From Sva-07 sp963743825 (GTDB taxonomy: Bacteria; Actinomycetota; Acidimicrobiia; Acidimicrobiales; Ilumatobacteraceae), in contig CAVURC010000004.1 in NCBI GenBank assembly GCA_963743825.1, forward strand, positions 234,341-298,340: a stretch of 64,000 nucleotides of DNA. Direction: 5' to 3'. Positions 32,540 through 41,891 of the stretch are shown in pieces (the stretch's first letter is position 1; each line of letters starts with the position of its first letter). The position numbers were made by a program, and so were the translations under genes. Under the pieces are notes generated by a model that was not told where the DNA came from, did no database searches, and saw nothing but the letters and a program-made list of their open reading frames with translations.

Positions 32540-33022
32540 ATGGCTCAGTACCTCCCGATCGCCGTGTTGTTCATCCTCGCCGTGGTGTTCGGCGTGTTGA
32601 GCTTCGCCGCGTCGCGACTGCTGGCGCCCCGCCGGCCGTCGATCGCCAAGGAGGCGCCGTACGAGTGCGGCATCGTGCCGAGTCGTGAGCCGCCCGAGCG
32701 GTTCCCGGTGAGCTTCTACATCGTGGCGATGCTGTTCATCATGTTCGACATCGAGATCATCTTCCTCTACCCGTACGCCGTGTCGCATTCGACGCTCGGA
32801 ACGTACGGGTTCTGGGCGGTCCTCGCGTTCTCCGTGGTGTTCTTCGCGACGTTCGTCTACGAGGTCGCCCGCGGTGGTCTCGACTGGGGCCCGTTGCAGC
32901 GAGGCAGGCTGGTGTCGATGGACGCGGCGATGGTGTCGCCCGAACGTACGATGGCCACCACGGTCCGACGCGTCGGGACCGAAGGTCGCCTGCCGTCCAC
33001 GGGCACCGAAGAAGCCGCATAG
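32540..33022 (+). CDS. nuoA: NADH-quinone oxidoreductase subunit A
   Basis: Membrane subunit of complex I, 160 residues with three helices. APYECGIVPSREPPERFPVSFY is the conserved loop including the Cys that reports the active/deactive state in other species, and MFDIEIIFLYPYAV is the second helix with its conserved Asp and Glu. The C-terminal 40 residues beyond the last helix are longer than usual. First of fourteen nuo genes in canonical order. Confidence 0.96.
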   Translation: MAQYLPIAVLFILAVVFGVLSFAASRLLAPRRPSIAKEAPYECGIVPSREPPERFPVSFYIVAMLFIMFDIEIIFLYPYAVSHSTLGTYGFWAVLAFSVVFFATFVYEVARGGLDWGPLQRGRLVSMDAAMVSPERTMATTVRRVGTEGRLPSTGTEEAA

Positions 33023-33046
33023 CGAGACTGCGAAGGAGTCATCAGC

Positions 33047-33634
33047 ATGGGCATCGTCAACGATGTGCGCGACGACGGCCTCGGCGGCCTGTCGCACAAC
33101 GTCATCACCGGAAAACTCGAAGATCTCGTCAACTGGTCGCGTGCGCGCTCGTCGTGGCCCGCGTCGTTCGGCCTCGCCTGCTGTGCCATCGAGATGATGG
33201 CAACCGGCGGCGCCCACTACGACATCTCCCGCTTCGGCATGGAGGTGTTCCGCGCGTCTCCTCGCCAGGCCGACATCATGATCGTCGCCGGTCGTGTCAG
33301 CCAGAAGATGGCGCCGGTGCTGCGCCAGGTCTACGACCAGATGATGGAGCCCAAGTGGGTCATCTCGATGGGTGTCTGCGCTTCATCCGGCGGCATGTTC
33401 AACAACTACGCGATCGTTCAGGGCGTCGACCAGATCGTGCCGGTCGACGTGTATGCGCCGGGATGCCCGCCGACGCCGGAGACCTTGATCCATGCGATCG
33501 AGACGCTGCACGGTTTGATCGAGACCAACCAGATCATGAAGCGGCGCGACGAGTCCGGTGCGGGCGCCAACGTCCACGTCGAGTACATCGAACCCACGGG
33601 CGTGCCCGTCCTGCTCGGAGCGTCGAAGCCATGA
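33047..33634 (+). CDS. nuoB: NADH-quinone oxidoreductase subunit B
   Basis: Peripheral-arm subunit that holds cluster N2, the last iron-sulfur centre before quinone. The ligands are the tandem Cys45-Cys46 (GLACCAIEM), Cys111 (SMGVCASSGG) and Cys140 (YAPGCPPTPE), all present. DISRFGMEVFRASPRQADIM is the conserved arginine-containing stretch near the quinone. The 195-residue length is normal. CGAAGGAG lies upstream of the ATG. The stop overlaps the nuoC ATG as ATGA. Confidence 0.97.
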   Translation: MGIVNDVRDDGLGGLSHNVITGKLEDLVNWSRARSSWPASFGLACCAIEMMATGGAHYDISRFGMEVFRASPRQADIMIVAGRVSQKMAPVLRQVYDQMMEPKWVISMGVCASSGGMFNNYAIVQGVDQIVPVDVYAPGCPPTPETLIHAIETLHGLIETNQIMKRRDESGAGANVHVEYIEPTGVPVLLGASKP

Positions 33635-34069
33635 GCGGCCAGGATGTCCTCCACGTCGCACGCGACGCATACCTCGACACGGTCAAGCGCCTCGTCGACG
33701 ACGGCTACACCATGTGCATCGATCTGACCGGCGTCGACTACCTCGAGACTGCCCGGGCGCTCGTTGCCCGACGGCATCGTCGCCGAGCGGTTCGAGGTCG
33801 TCGTCAACCTGCTCGACATGCGTGAGCGACGCCGCATCCGCCTGCGGGTGCAGGTGCCCGAATCCGATGCCGTCGTGCCGACACTGTTCGACGTGTATCC
33901 CGGCACGGAGGCAATGGAACGCGAGGTGTTCGACATGTTCGGTGTGGAGTTCACCGACCATCCCGACCTCACGCGGATCCTCATGCCCGAGGACTGGATC
34001 GGCCATCCGCTGCGCAAGGACTTCGACGTGGGCCGCATCCCGGTGCAGTTCAAGGAGGCGAACGCATGA
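33631..34069 (+). pseudogene. nuoC: NADH-quinone oxidoreductase subunit C, one frameshift
   Basis: Subunit of the hydrophilic arm of complex I. The first frame gives MSGQDVLHVARDAYLD and MCIDLTGVDYLET; the second continues GRSLPDGIVAERFEVVVNLL, RRIRLRVQVPE, and the conserved REVFDMFGVEFTDHPDLTRIL, PEDWIGHPLRKDF. The two join if one extra G at 33751 is removed (DYLETPGRSLPDG). Since every other complex I gene is intact, the break is almost certainly a sequence error. ATG overlaps the nuoB stop, and the stop overlaps the nuoD ATG at 34066. Confidence 0.9.
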
Positions 34070-34133
34070 GCGAAGCGACCACCGAGATCAGTCGAAGCGA
34101 CCACTGAGACAGTCGAAGCGACCACCGACTTCT
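34066..34133 (+). repeat. Three tandem 21-base repeats at nuoD start
   Basis: Units of about 21 bases, (A)GTCGAAGCGACCACCGAGAC, the first slightly diverged and one base longer. They encode VEATTET repeats in the NuoD N-terminal tail. Slippage here could be real strain variation or a read error. Confidence 0.75.
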
Positions 34134-35461
34134 ACGAACGCTCGGTTGCCGGCACCGACGAGGGCGAGCAGCAGCTCAAGCCGCGCAGCGAACTCAGCGC
34201 CAAGGAACTGTTGCGCGAGGTCGGCTCGGTCCTGCGCATGTCCGAGGCCGAGGCGGCGCTGCTGGGCGACCTCCCCGACGACCCCGACGACGATCAGACG
34301 ATGATCATCAACATGGGCCCGCAGCACCCGTCGACGCACGGCGTGTTGCGACTCATGCTCGAACTCCAGGGCGAAACCGTGCTGCGCTGCAAGCCGATCA
34401 TCGGCTATCTGCACACCGGCATGGAGAAGACCGGTGAGCAGCTCACCTACGCGCAGGGCGGCACGAACGTCACGCGGATGGACTACCTGAGCCCGATCGC
34501 CAACGAGCTCGTGTTCTCGATGGCGACCGAGAAGTTGCTCGGCATCGATGGTGAGATCCCCGAGCGGGCCGTGTGGATCCGGATGCTGCTCGCCGAGATG
34601 AGTCGCATGGCGAGCCACCTGCTGTTCATGGCCACCAACGGCATGGACCTCGGCGCGGTGTCGATGATGATCTACGGCTGGCGTGAACGCGAAGAAGTGC
34701 TGCGGTTCTTCCAGGAGGTCACCGGCCTGCGGATGAACCACAACTTCGTCCGCCCCGGGGGCCTGGCCGCCGACCTCCCGGCCGGTTGGCGTGACGGTGT
34801 GCTGTCGATTCTCGACATGCTCCCGGATCGTCTCGACGAGTACGACATCTTGATGACCGGCCAGCCCATCTGGCGCGAGCGGCTCCAGGGGGTCGGTGTC
34901 ATCACCCCGACCGAGGCCATGGCGCTCGGAGCGACCGGGCCGATCCTGCGTTCGACCGGCGTCGAATGGGACCTGCGCCGCGACCAGCCGTACATGCACT
35001 ACGACGAGATGGACTTCGACGTGATCGTCGGTTCGTACGGTGATGCGTTCGACCGCTTCGCGATCCGACTGGCCGAGATCCGCGAGTCGATGAAGATCGT
35101 CCGCCAGATCCTCGACAAGATGCCCGCTGGTGACTATCGCATCCAGGACAAGAAGGTGACGCCGCCACCGCGAGCGCGCATCGACGAGTCGATGGAGGCA
35201 CTGATCCATCACTTCAAGATCTTCACCGAGGGCTTCAAGGTGCCCGAGGGCGAGGTGTACGTCGGCATCGAGAGCCCGCGCGGCGAGATCGGGTGCTACA
35301 TCGTGAGTGATGGTTCGGCCAACCCGTATCGGATGCACATGCGTGACCCGAGTTTCGTCAACATCCAGTGCCTGCCGCACATGATGCGCGGCGGCCTGGT
35401 GGCCGATGCAGTCGCCGTGATCTCCAGCGTCGACCCGGTGCTCGGCGGGGTGGATCGATGA
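34066..35461 (+). pseudogene. nuoD: NADH-quinone oxidoreductase subunit D, frameshift in N-terminal repeat
   Basis: 49-kDa subunit forming the quinone pocket. The core (from about 34300) is intact: MGPQHPSTHGVLRLML, YLHTGMEKTGE, and RPGGLAADLP, with the pocket His in QHPSTHG. The natural ATG at 34066 overlaps the nuoC stop but runs into a stop after 13 codons. The reason is an extra T at 34088 in the first of three repeats (GAGATCAGTC for GAGACAGTC). Without it the N-terminus reads MSEATTE, then VEATTETVEATTDFYERS, and joins the core. A TTG at 34211 is the only other start in frame and would drop conserved sequence little, but fits the overlap pattern badly. Confidence 0.9.
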
Positions 35462-36069
35462 GCCGTCTCAGCGACCACAACGTGATCGTGGCGAAGGAGA
35501 TCATCGCCCGGTACCCCAAGAAGAAGTCGGCGCTGATCCCGCTCGTGCACCTGAGCCAGGAGCAGAACGGCTACGTCACCGAGGACGCGATGCGTCACGT
35601 CGCAGAGTTGATCGACGTCACCCCGGCCGAGGTGTACGGCACCGCGTCGTTCTACGAGATGTTCCGGTTCGAGCCGACCGGCAAGTACCTGGTCAACATC
35701 TGCGGGACCCTGTCGTGTCAGCTGATGGGCGCCGAATCGCTGATGCACCACGCCGAACACACCCTCGGGATCAAGGCCGGGTCGACGACGTCCGATGGTC
35801 TGATCACGCTGCAGCACGCCGAGTGCCAGGCCGCATGCACCGAGGCGCCGACGCTGCAGGTCAACTACCGCCATCGCTACCGCGTGACGCCCGAGGCGTT
35901 CGACGATCTGGTCGCCGACCTGCGCGCGGGTGCACTCGATGCGGAGATCCCGCCGCACGGGACGCTCGGGCGCAACCGCCAGCAGATTCCCTCCGACCGC
36001 TGGGTCGGAGCTCCCGACCCCGACGACGTCACGGAAGGACCCACCTGGATCCAGGTGACTCCCGCATGA
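35458..36069 (+). CDS. nuoE: NADH-quinone oxidoreductase subunit E
   Basis: 24-kDa subunit with the [2Fe-2S] cluster N1a. Ligands are Cys82 and Cys87 (NICGTLSCQLMG) and Cys123 and Cys127 (AECQAACTEAP). The helical N-terminus has KKSALIPLVHLSQEQNGYVT. The protein is 203 residues, with a C-terminal extension of about 45 residues after the thioredoxin fold that carries GRNRQQIPSDRW. ATG 35458 overlaps the nuoD stop, and its own stop overlaps the nuoF ATG. Confidence 0.97.
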   Translation: MSRLSDHNVIVAKEIIARYPKKKSALIPLVHLSQEQNGYVTEDAMRHVAELIDVTPAEVYGTASFYEMFRFEPTGKYLVNICGTLSCQLMGAESLMHHAEHTLGIKAGSTTSDGLITLQHAECQAACTEAPTLQVNYRHRYRVTPEAFDDLVADLRAGALDAEIPPHGTLGRNRQQIPSDRWVGAPDPDDVTEGPTWIQVTPA

Positions 36070-37475
36070 GCAACAGCCCCTATCCCTGGGCGCCGGGCTT
36101 CTACCCGGGTGACCGCCCGCAGATCGTCACCTCGCGTTTCCAGTACGACGACGGCCACACCCTCGAGCGCTACCACGCCACGGGTGGGTACGAGGGCTTG
36201 CGCGCAGCGCTCGCTACGTCGCCGGCCGCGGTGTCCGAGGAGGTCAAGAACTCCACACTGCTCGGTCGCGGCGGCGCCGGATTTCCCGCCGGTACGAAAT
36301 GGGGGTTCACCCCGCAGGGCGTGTGGCCGCGCTACCTCGTCGTCAACGGCGACGAGTCGGAGCCCGGCACGTACAAGGACCGCCTCCTCATGGAGTGCGA
36401 CCCGCACCAGCTCATCGAGGGCTGTCTGATCGCGTCCTACGCGGCTGGGCTGTCGCAGTGCTTCCTCTACGTCCGTGGTGAGATGGCGCTCGCCCACGAG
36501 CGCATCGCCGCAGCGCTCGACGAGGCCTATGCGGCCGGTTACATCGGCAAGAACATCCTCGGCACCGACTTCGGCGTCGACATCGTGCTGCACACCGGCG
36601 CCGGCGCGTACGTCGTCGGCGAGGAGACGGCGCTCATCGAATCGCTCGAGGGCGAACGCGGGATGCCGCGGCTGAAGCCGCCCTACTTCCCCGCCGCGGT
36701 CGGCCTGTACGGCCAGCCGACGATCGTCAACAACGTCGAGACGCTCGCCAACCTGCCGTTCATCGCGAGGGAGGGCTCGGTGGCCTACACCGCGATCGGT
36801 ACGGCCACCTCGCCCGGCACGCGCATGATCGCGGTGTCGGGCCATGTGGTTCGCCCCGGCGTCTACGAGATCGTCAACGGGTCCACGACGTTCCGTGACC
36901 TGCTCTACGGCGACGAGTTCGCGCAGGGAATCCGCAACGGCAACGACCTCAAGGCATTCGTGCCCGGTGGCGGCTCGGCCCCGTGGTTCACCGCCGACCA
37001 GCTCGACATCCCGTTCGAAGGCCCGCAGGCCGGTGCCGCCGGATCGATGCTCGGCTCGGGCGCCGTCATGGTGATGGACTCCACCACCGACATTCCCGCT
37101 GCCGCCCTGTCGCTCGTACGGTTCTACGCCCACGAGTCGTGTGGCAAGTGTGTCCCGTGTCGCGAGGGCGGAACGTGGTTGTACCGACTCGTGCAACGCA
37201 TCGTCGACGGCCACGGCACCGACGCCGACCTGCAGACGATCCTCGACGTCGGCCAGTCGATCTGCCCGGGCGACATGCCGCACGCATCGAGCGAACGGCT
37301 CGGCCTCGATGCGGTGCCGTTCCCGTACAAGATGACGACGATCTGCTTCGTCGGCCCGTCGGCGTACGTGCCGATCCATTCGGCGATGACGCTGTTCCCC
37401 GAGGACTTCGCGGCGCTGGTGACCAAGCGGGCCGAACGTCGCAGCATCCCGGTGATGGCAGGAGCTGGCGAATGA
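36066..37475 (+). CDS. nuoF: NADH-quinone oxidoreductase subunit F (NADH/FMN binding)
   Basis: Catalytic NADH dehydrogenase subunit, 469 residues. The FMN/NADH site is in LLGRGGAGFPAGTKWG and NGDESEPGTYKDR. The glycine-rich GAGAYVVGEETALIESLEG has Val at 184 where Cys is usual. The [4Fe-4S] N3 ligands are Cys359, Cys362 and Cys365 (HESCGKCVPCREGG), with the fourth probably Cys427 in TTICFVGPSAYVPI. Between them is an insertion of roughly 25 residues containing an additional Cys400 (SICPGDMPH). ATG overlaps the nuoE stop as ATGA. Confidence 0.97.
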   Translation: MSNSPYPWAPGFYPGDRPQIVTSRFQYDDGHTLERYHATGGYEGLRAALATSPAAVSEEVKNSTLLGRGGAGFPAGTKWGFTPQGVWPRYLVVNGDESEPGTYKDRLLMECDPHQLIEGCLIASYAAGLSQCFLYVRGEMALAHERIAAALDEAYAAGYIGKNILGTDFGVDIVLHTGAGAYVVGEETALIESLEGERGMPRLKPPYFPAAVGLYGQPTIVNNVETLANLPFIAREGSVAYTAIGTATSPGTRMIAVSGHVVRPGVYEIVNGSTTFRDLLYGDEFAQGIRNGNDLKAFVPGGGSAPWFTADQLDIPFEGPQAGAAGSMLGSGAVMVMDSTTDIPAAALSLVRFYAHESCGKCVPCREGGTWLYRLVQRIVDGHGTDADLQTILDVGQSICPGDMPHASSERLGLDAVPFPYKMTTICFVGPSAYVPIHSAMTLFPEDFAALVTKRAERRSIPVMAGAGE

Positions 37476-39967
37476 GCGCGGACACGCCGACACCCGATGT
37501 CGACCCGGTCACCGACGAGGTCGTCGCCGACGTCGAGCAGGCTCACGAGGACCTCGCCGAGGCCGCCGAGAGCGCGGCGATCGATGCCGAGTCGGAACCA
37601 GAACCCGACCCGAACACGGTCACACTCACGATCAACGGCCGCGACGTGGCGGCGCGCAAGGGCGAGATGGTCATCGCTGCGGCGCTCGGCGTCGACGAGT
37701 ACGTGCCGCACTTCTGCTACCACCCGCGCATGTCGCCGGTCGGGATGTGTCGCCAGTGCATGGTCGAGGTCGAGGGCCCACGCGGCCCGATGATGGTCGT
37801 GTCGTGCATGACTCCGGTCGCCGACGGCCAGGTGGTTCGCACCGACACCGATCAGGTCAAGCGCGCCCAGGAGGGCATGCTCGAACTGCTGCTCGCCAAC
37901 CACCCGCTCGACTGCCCGGTCTGCGACAAGGGCGGCGAGTGTCCGCTCCAGGACCAGGCGTTCAGCCACGGCCCGGGCGAGAGTCGGTACGTCGAGTCCA
38001 AGCGTCACTACGAAAAGCCGATCCCGATCTCCGACCTCGTCTACCTCGACCGCGAGCGCTGCATCCTGTGCGACCGGTGCACGCGATTCGCCGACGAAGT
38101 GGCCGGCGACAAGCTCATCCACTTCATCAGCCGTGGCAACGACACCCAGGTGATGACGTTCCCCGACGAGCCCTTCGTGTCGTACTTCTCGGGCAACACC
38201 GTGCAGATCTGCCCGGTCGGTGCGCTCACCGCCAAGCCGTATCGGTTCAAGGCCCGACCGTGGGACCTCGACCAGCAGGAGTCCACCTGCACCACCTGCT
38301 CGGTCGGCTGTCGCACCGTCGTGCAATCGAGCCGCGACGAGTTGCTGCGCTACCAGGGCGTCGACTCCGACCCGGTGAACTGGGGTTGGCTCTGCGACCG
38401 GGGTCGCTTCAACTTCGAGGCGGTCAACTCCGAGCACCGTCTCGGCCGACCGATGGTCAAGCTCGAGACCGGCCTCGTCGAGACGTCGTGGAACACCGCG
38501 CTGCGCGCGGCCGCCACGATGATCTCCGACGCGCTCGCCGCCGGCGGACCCGACAGCGTGGCCCTGCTCGGTGGAGCGCGTGGGACCAACGAGGACGCCT
38601 ACGCGTGGGCGCAACTCGCCGACGCGATCGGCATCACGCACCGTGACGCCCAGCTCGGAGATGGCCTCCCCGCGGAGATCCTCGGTCTCGACCGGGCGAC
38701 GATCGACGAGGCGGCCAACGCCACGACGATCGTGCTCCTCGGTCCCGATCTCAAGGAGGAACTGCCCGTCCTCCACCTGCGCCTGCGCGATGCCGCCGAG
38801 AAGCGCCGGAGCCGCATCATCGAGTTCTCGACCTTCGAGACGGGGATGACGCCGTCTGCGTGGAAGTCGGTTCGCTACGAGCCGGGCGCCCAACGCGATG
38901 CCGTGGCAAAGGCGCTCGCCGACGCCGACATCTCGGCCCAGATCGCGTCGGGCGATGTCGTCGTGGTGGTCGGCCGTGCGAATCTCGCCGAGTCGGCCGG
39001 AGCAACTGTTGCCGCGCTGCAGACCCTCCTCGAGGCCGTGCCGACGGCCAAGGTGCTCCCGACGCTGCGTCGCGGCAACGTCGTGGGTGCACTGACGCTC
39101 GGTCTGGCGCCGAGCGACGCCGACCACGATGCCATGGCGACACTCACGGCCGCCGCCGAGGGACGCATCGAGTTGCTCGTGCTGCTCGGTGCCGATCCCC
39201 TCAACGACTGCCCCGACGCCGATCTCGCTCGTCGGGCGATCGCCGGCGCCCGCCGGATCGTGTCGATCGACACCTTCGCCTGCGAGTCCACGCAGCATGC
39301 CGACGTCGTCCTCGCTGCGTCGGCGTACGGCGAGAAGGCAGGTACGACGACGAACCTCGAGGGACGCGTCACCACGCTCGCCCAGCAGGTGACCGCGACC
39401 GGCACGAGCCGCCCCGACTGGATGATCGCCGTCGAACTCGGGCTGATGATCGGCGACCGATCGTTCGGGGCCGACCACGCCTTGCGCGGTGTGTCCACCG
39501 TCGGCGACGTCACCGCACTCATCGCCGCCGACGTCGCATCGTTCGCCGATGCGACACCCGTTGCGCTGGCAGAGACCCCCAACGGGGTGCTGACCGGCCC
39601 GATCGACGTGGCGCTCGACCCGGTGGTCTTTTCTGCACCAGGTCGGAACAGCTATGACTATCGGTTGGTGGTGAGTCGCAAGTTGTACGACCGGGCAGTT
39701 GGAACGCAGATGTCACGGTCGCTCGTGAACCTCGCACCGGGTTCGGCTGTTCACGTGCACCCGCTCGATCTCGACGCCATCGGGGTTGCCGACGGCAGTG
39801 ACGTCAAGATCGTCAGCGCCAAGGCCGGCACCGTGATGCCGATCCGCTCCAACGTTCGCGTGCCCCGCGGCGTCGTGTGGTCACCGTTCAACCAGGGCCC
39901 CGGCACCATCGAAGACATCGTCGACGGCACCACCGTGACCACCGATGTGAGGATCGAGCGGATCTGA
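37472..39967 (+). CDS. nuoG: NADH-quinone oxidoreductase subunit G
   Basis: Large iron-sulfur subunit, 831 residues. It starts with about 47 acidic residues not usual in the family. The ferredoxin domain has Cys82, Cys93, Cys96 and Cys112. The His-Cys cluster site is His144, Cys148, Cys151, Cys157 (NHPLDCPVCDKGGECPLQ). Two [4Fe-4S] sites follow in RCILCDRCTRFADE and TVQICPVGALT. CTTCSVGCRTVVQSS with WLCDRGRFNFE is the extra N7-type site kept in bacterial enzymes. The rest is a molybdopterin-oxidoreductase-like fold without cofactor. ATG 37472 overlaps the nuoF stop; the stop overlaps nuoH by one base. Confidence 0.97.
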   Translation: MSADTPTPDVDPVTDEVVADVEQAHEDLAEAAESAAIDAESEPEPDPNTVTLTINGRDVAARKGEMVIAAALGVDEYVPHFCYHPRMSPVGMCRQCMVEVEGPRGPMMVVSCMTPVADGQVVRTDTDQVKRAQEGMLELLLANHPLDCPVCDKGGECPLQDQAFSHGPGESRYVESKRHYEKPIPISDLVYLDRERCILCDRCTRFADEVAGDKLIHFISRGNDTQVMTFPDEPFVSYFSGNTVQICPVGALTAKPYRFKARPWDLDQQESTCTTCSVGCRTVVQSSRDELLRYQGVDSDPVNWGWLCDRGRFNFEAVNSEHRLGRPMVKLETGLVETSWNTALRAAATMISDALAAGGPDSVALLGGARGTNEDAYAWAQLADAIGITHRDAQLGDGLPAEILGLDRATIDEAANATTIVLLGPDLKEELPVLHLRLRDAAEKRRSRIIEFSTFETGMTPSAWKSVRYEPGAQRDAVAKALADADISAQIASGDVVVVVGRANLAESAGATVAALQTLLEAVPTAKVLPTLRRGNVVGALTLGLAPSDADHDAMATLTAAAEGRIELLVLLGADPLNDCPDADLARRAIAGARRIVSIDTFACESTQHADVVLAASAYGEKAGTTTNLEGRVTTLAQQVTATGTSRPDWMIAVELGLMIGDRSFGADHALRGVSTVGDVTALIAADVASFADATPVALAETPNGVLTGPIDVALDPVVFSAPGRNSYDYRLVVSRKLYDRAVGTQMSRSLVNLAPGSAVHVHPLDLDAIGVADGSDVKIVSAKAGTVMPIRSNVRVPRGVVWSPFNQGPGTIEDIVDGTTVTTDVRIERI

Positions 39968-41214
39968 TGTTCGCGCTCGACCCGATCGTCGAGGGGCCGC
40001 TGCTGTGGACCCCGCTCCTCATCGTCCTCGGCAAGGTCGTCTTCATCTTCGTCATCGGCCTGGTGTCGACGATGTTCATGGTCTGGTACGAACGCAAGGT
40101 CGTCTCGGGCATGCAGAACCGGATCGGCCCGAACAAGGCGGGTCCGTTCGGCATGCTGCAGACACTCGCCGACGGCATCAAGGCCTTCTTCAAGGAAGAC
40201 CTCCTGCCGAGCCGCGCGGACCGGTTCGTCTTCCGGCTCGCTCCGTTCCTGGCCTTCGTCCCAGCGTTCCTGTTGTGGGCGGTCATCCCATTGGGCGGCG
40301 ACTTCTCCGATGGCGGTGACGGCACCGTCACGTGGTTCGGCGAGGTCACCCGCGTGCAGTTGGCCGACCCGCCCGTCGGCATCCTGTGGGTGCTCGCCAT
40401 GTCGTCGATCGGTGTCTACGGCATCATGCTCGCCGGCTGGTCGAGCGGGTCGAAGTACCCGCTGCTCGGTTCGGTGCGAGCCTCGGCGCAGATGATCTCC
40501 TACGAGGCGGCACTCGGGCTCAGCCTCGCTGCCGTCCTGCTCTCGTCGGGCACACTGTCGACGGCCGGCATCGTCGTGCAGCAGAACAGCGTCGTCGACT
40601 GGAACGTCATCTCCACCGGGATCGTGCCGTTCGTGATCTTCCTCATCGCAGTGACCGCCGAGCTGAACCGGCCGCCGTTCGACCTCGTCGAGGCCGAGCA
40701 GGAACTGGTCGGTGGCTTCAACACCGAATACTCCGGTATCCGGTTCGCCCTGTTCTTCCTGTCGGAGTTCATGAACGTCGTCACGATGTCGGCGATCATG
40801 GTCACGCTGTTCCTCGGTGGGCCGCAACCGCTGTTCGACATCCCGGTGATCCCCGGCGCCATCGAAGGCACCCTGTGGTTCCTGCTGAAGCTCTTCGCCT
40901 TCCTCTATCTGTTCGTGTGGCTGCGCGCCACGCTGCCACGGCTGCGCTACGACCAGCTCATGGATCTCGGCTGGAAGGTGCTCATCCCGATCGCGCTCGG
41001 CTGGTTCCTGCTGCTCGCTGCACTGCGCGAGTTCTCGCCCGACGGCGACGCTGTCGACAGTCTGCGCGTCGTCGTGATCAGTTTCGTCGTGGCGCTCGTC
41101 GCGGCGGGCCTGTTCGCTGCGGCGCTCAAGGTGAGCGCCCGCAATCGAGCAACGGCGAACGACAACTCTTCCCCCGACAACCGTGCCACCGACAACACAG
41201 GAGCGACCGTCTGA
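39967..41214 (+). CDS. nuoH: NADH-quinone oxidoreductase subunit H
   Basis: Membrane subunit at the joint of the two arms, forming part of the quinone channel. It has about eight to nine helices in 415 residues. Conserved loops are MVWYERKVVSGMQNRIGPNKAGPFG, the quinone-side EAALGLSLA, and NRPPFDLVEAEQELVGGFNTEYSG. WLRATLPRLRYDQLMDLGWK precedes the final helices. The C-terminal tail of about 35 residues is polar and low in complexity. The ATG overlaps the nuoG stop by one base (TGATG). Confidence 0.97.
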   Translation: MFALDPIVEGPLLWTPLLIVLGKVVFIFVIGLVSTMFMVWYERKVVSGMQNRIGPNKAGPFGMLQTLADGIKAFFKEDLLPSRADRFVFRLAPFLAFVPAFLLWAVIPLGGDFSDGGDGTVTWFGEVTRVQLADPPVGILWVLAMSSIGVYGIMLAGWSSGSKYPLLGSVRASAQMISYEAALGLSLAAVLLSSGTLSTAGIVVQQNSVVDWNVISTGIVPFVIFLIAVTAELNRPPFDLVEAEQELVGGFNTEYSGIRFALFFLSEFMNVVTMSAIMVTLFLGGPQPLFDIPVIPGAIEGTLWFLLKLFAFLYLFVWLRATLPRLRYDQLMDLGWKVLIPIALGWFLLLAALREFSPDGDAVDSLRVVVISFVVALVAAGLFAAALKVSARNRATANDNSSPDNRATDNTGATV

Positions 41215-41891
41215 TGGGGTATCTCGAGGGCTTCGGCGTGACGATTCGCCAGCACCGCCTGTTCGGCGGCGAGCGCGTCACGACCGAGTACTCCGGTGGT
41301 CGTCGTGCCAAGAAGAAGGGCGACACCGCCCGCGATGTCGAGCACGACGAGAAGCTGGCGCGCCCCGAGCGTCTTCACGGGCGCCACGTGCTGAACCGAT
41401 ACGAAGACGGCATGGAGAAGTGCATCGGCTGCGAACTGTGCGCCGGCGTCTGCCCTGCCGACTGCATCTACGTGCGCGGTGCCGACAACGACCCCGAGAA
41501 CCCCACGTCACCGGGCGAGCGGTTCGGGTTCGTGTACGAGATCAACTACCTGCGCTGTATCCACTGCGACATGTGTGTCGAGGCGTGTCCGACCGAGGCG
41601 ATCACCGAGTCGAAGCTGTTCGAGTTCTCGTTCACGAAGCGCAGCGATGCCATCTACACCAAGGCCGAACTCGTCGTCGACGACGAGGGCATGCCGAAGA
41701 AGCTGCCGTGGGAAGACTGGCGTGAAGGCGACGACCTGCTCACGAGCGGCTGGATGCGCGCGACGTCGCCGTCGGGTGATGCGACGTTCGAGGGCGAAGT
41801 GGGCTGGAGCGGCGAGCTCGGTTACGGCGTGCGCGCCCCCGAGCCGGCGCAGCCCGAGCGCGACAAGACGGTCCGGGTGATCGAACGGTGA
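41214..41891 (+). CDS. nuoI: NADH-quinone oxidoreductase subunit I
   Basis: TYKY-type ferredoxin subunit with two [4Fe-4S] clusters (N6a and N6b). Ligands are Cys70, 73, 76, 80 (CIGCELCAGVC) and Cys115, 118, 121, 125 (CIHCDMCVEAC), all present. RFGFVYEINYLRC lies between them. The protein is 225 residues with a polar C-terminal extension of about 70 residues. The ATG overlaps the nuoH stop by one base; its stop overlaps the nuoJ GTG. Confidence 0.97.
   Translation: MGYLEGFGVTIRQHRLFGGERVTTEYSGGRRAKKKGDTARDVEHDEKLARPERLHGRHVLNRYEDGMEKCIGCELCAGVCPADCIYVRGADNDPENPTSPGERFGFVYEINYLRCIHCDMCVEACPTEAITESKLFEFSFTKRSDAIYTKAELVVDDEGMPKKLPWEDWREGDDLLTSGWMRATSPSGDATFEGEVGWSGELGYGVRAPEPAQPERDKTVRVIER

Noticed and set aside
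34211..34213. TTG 34211 as the real nuoD start
   Set aside because: The ATG at 34066 overlaps the nuoC stop like its operon neighbours, and removing one T in a repeat restores the frame.
34088..39478. Very long minus-strand open frames opposite nuoD-nuoG (for example 34088-35380 and 37124-39478)
   Set aside because: High third-position GC leaves antisense frames open. The plus strand encodes complete complex I subunits, and the antisense products are Arg/Asp/His-rich with no family features.
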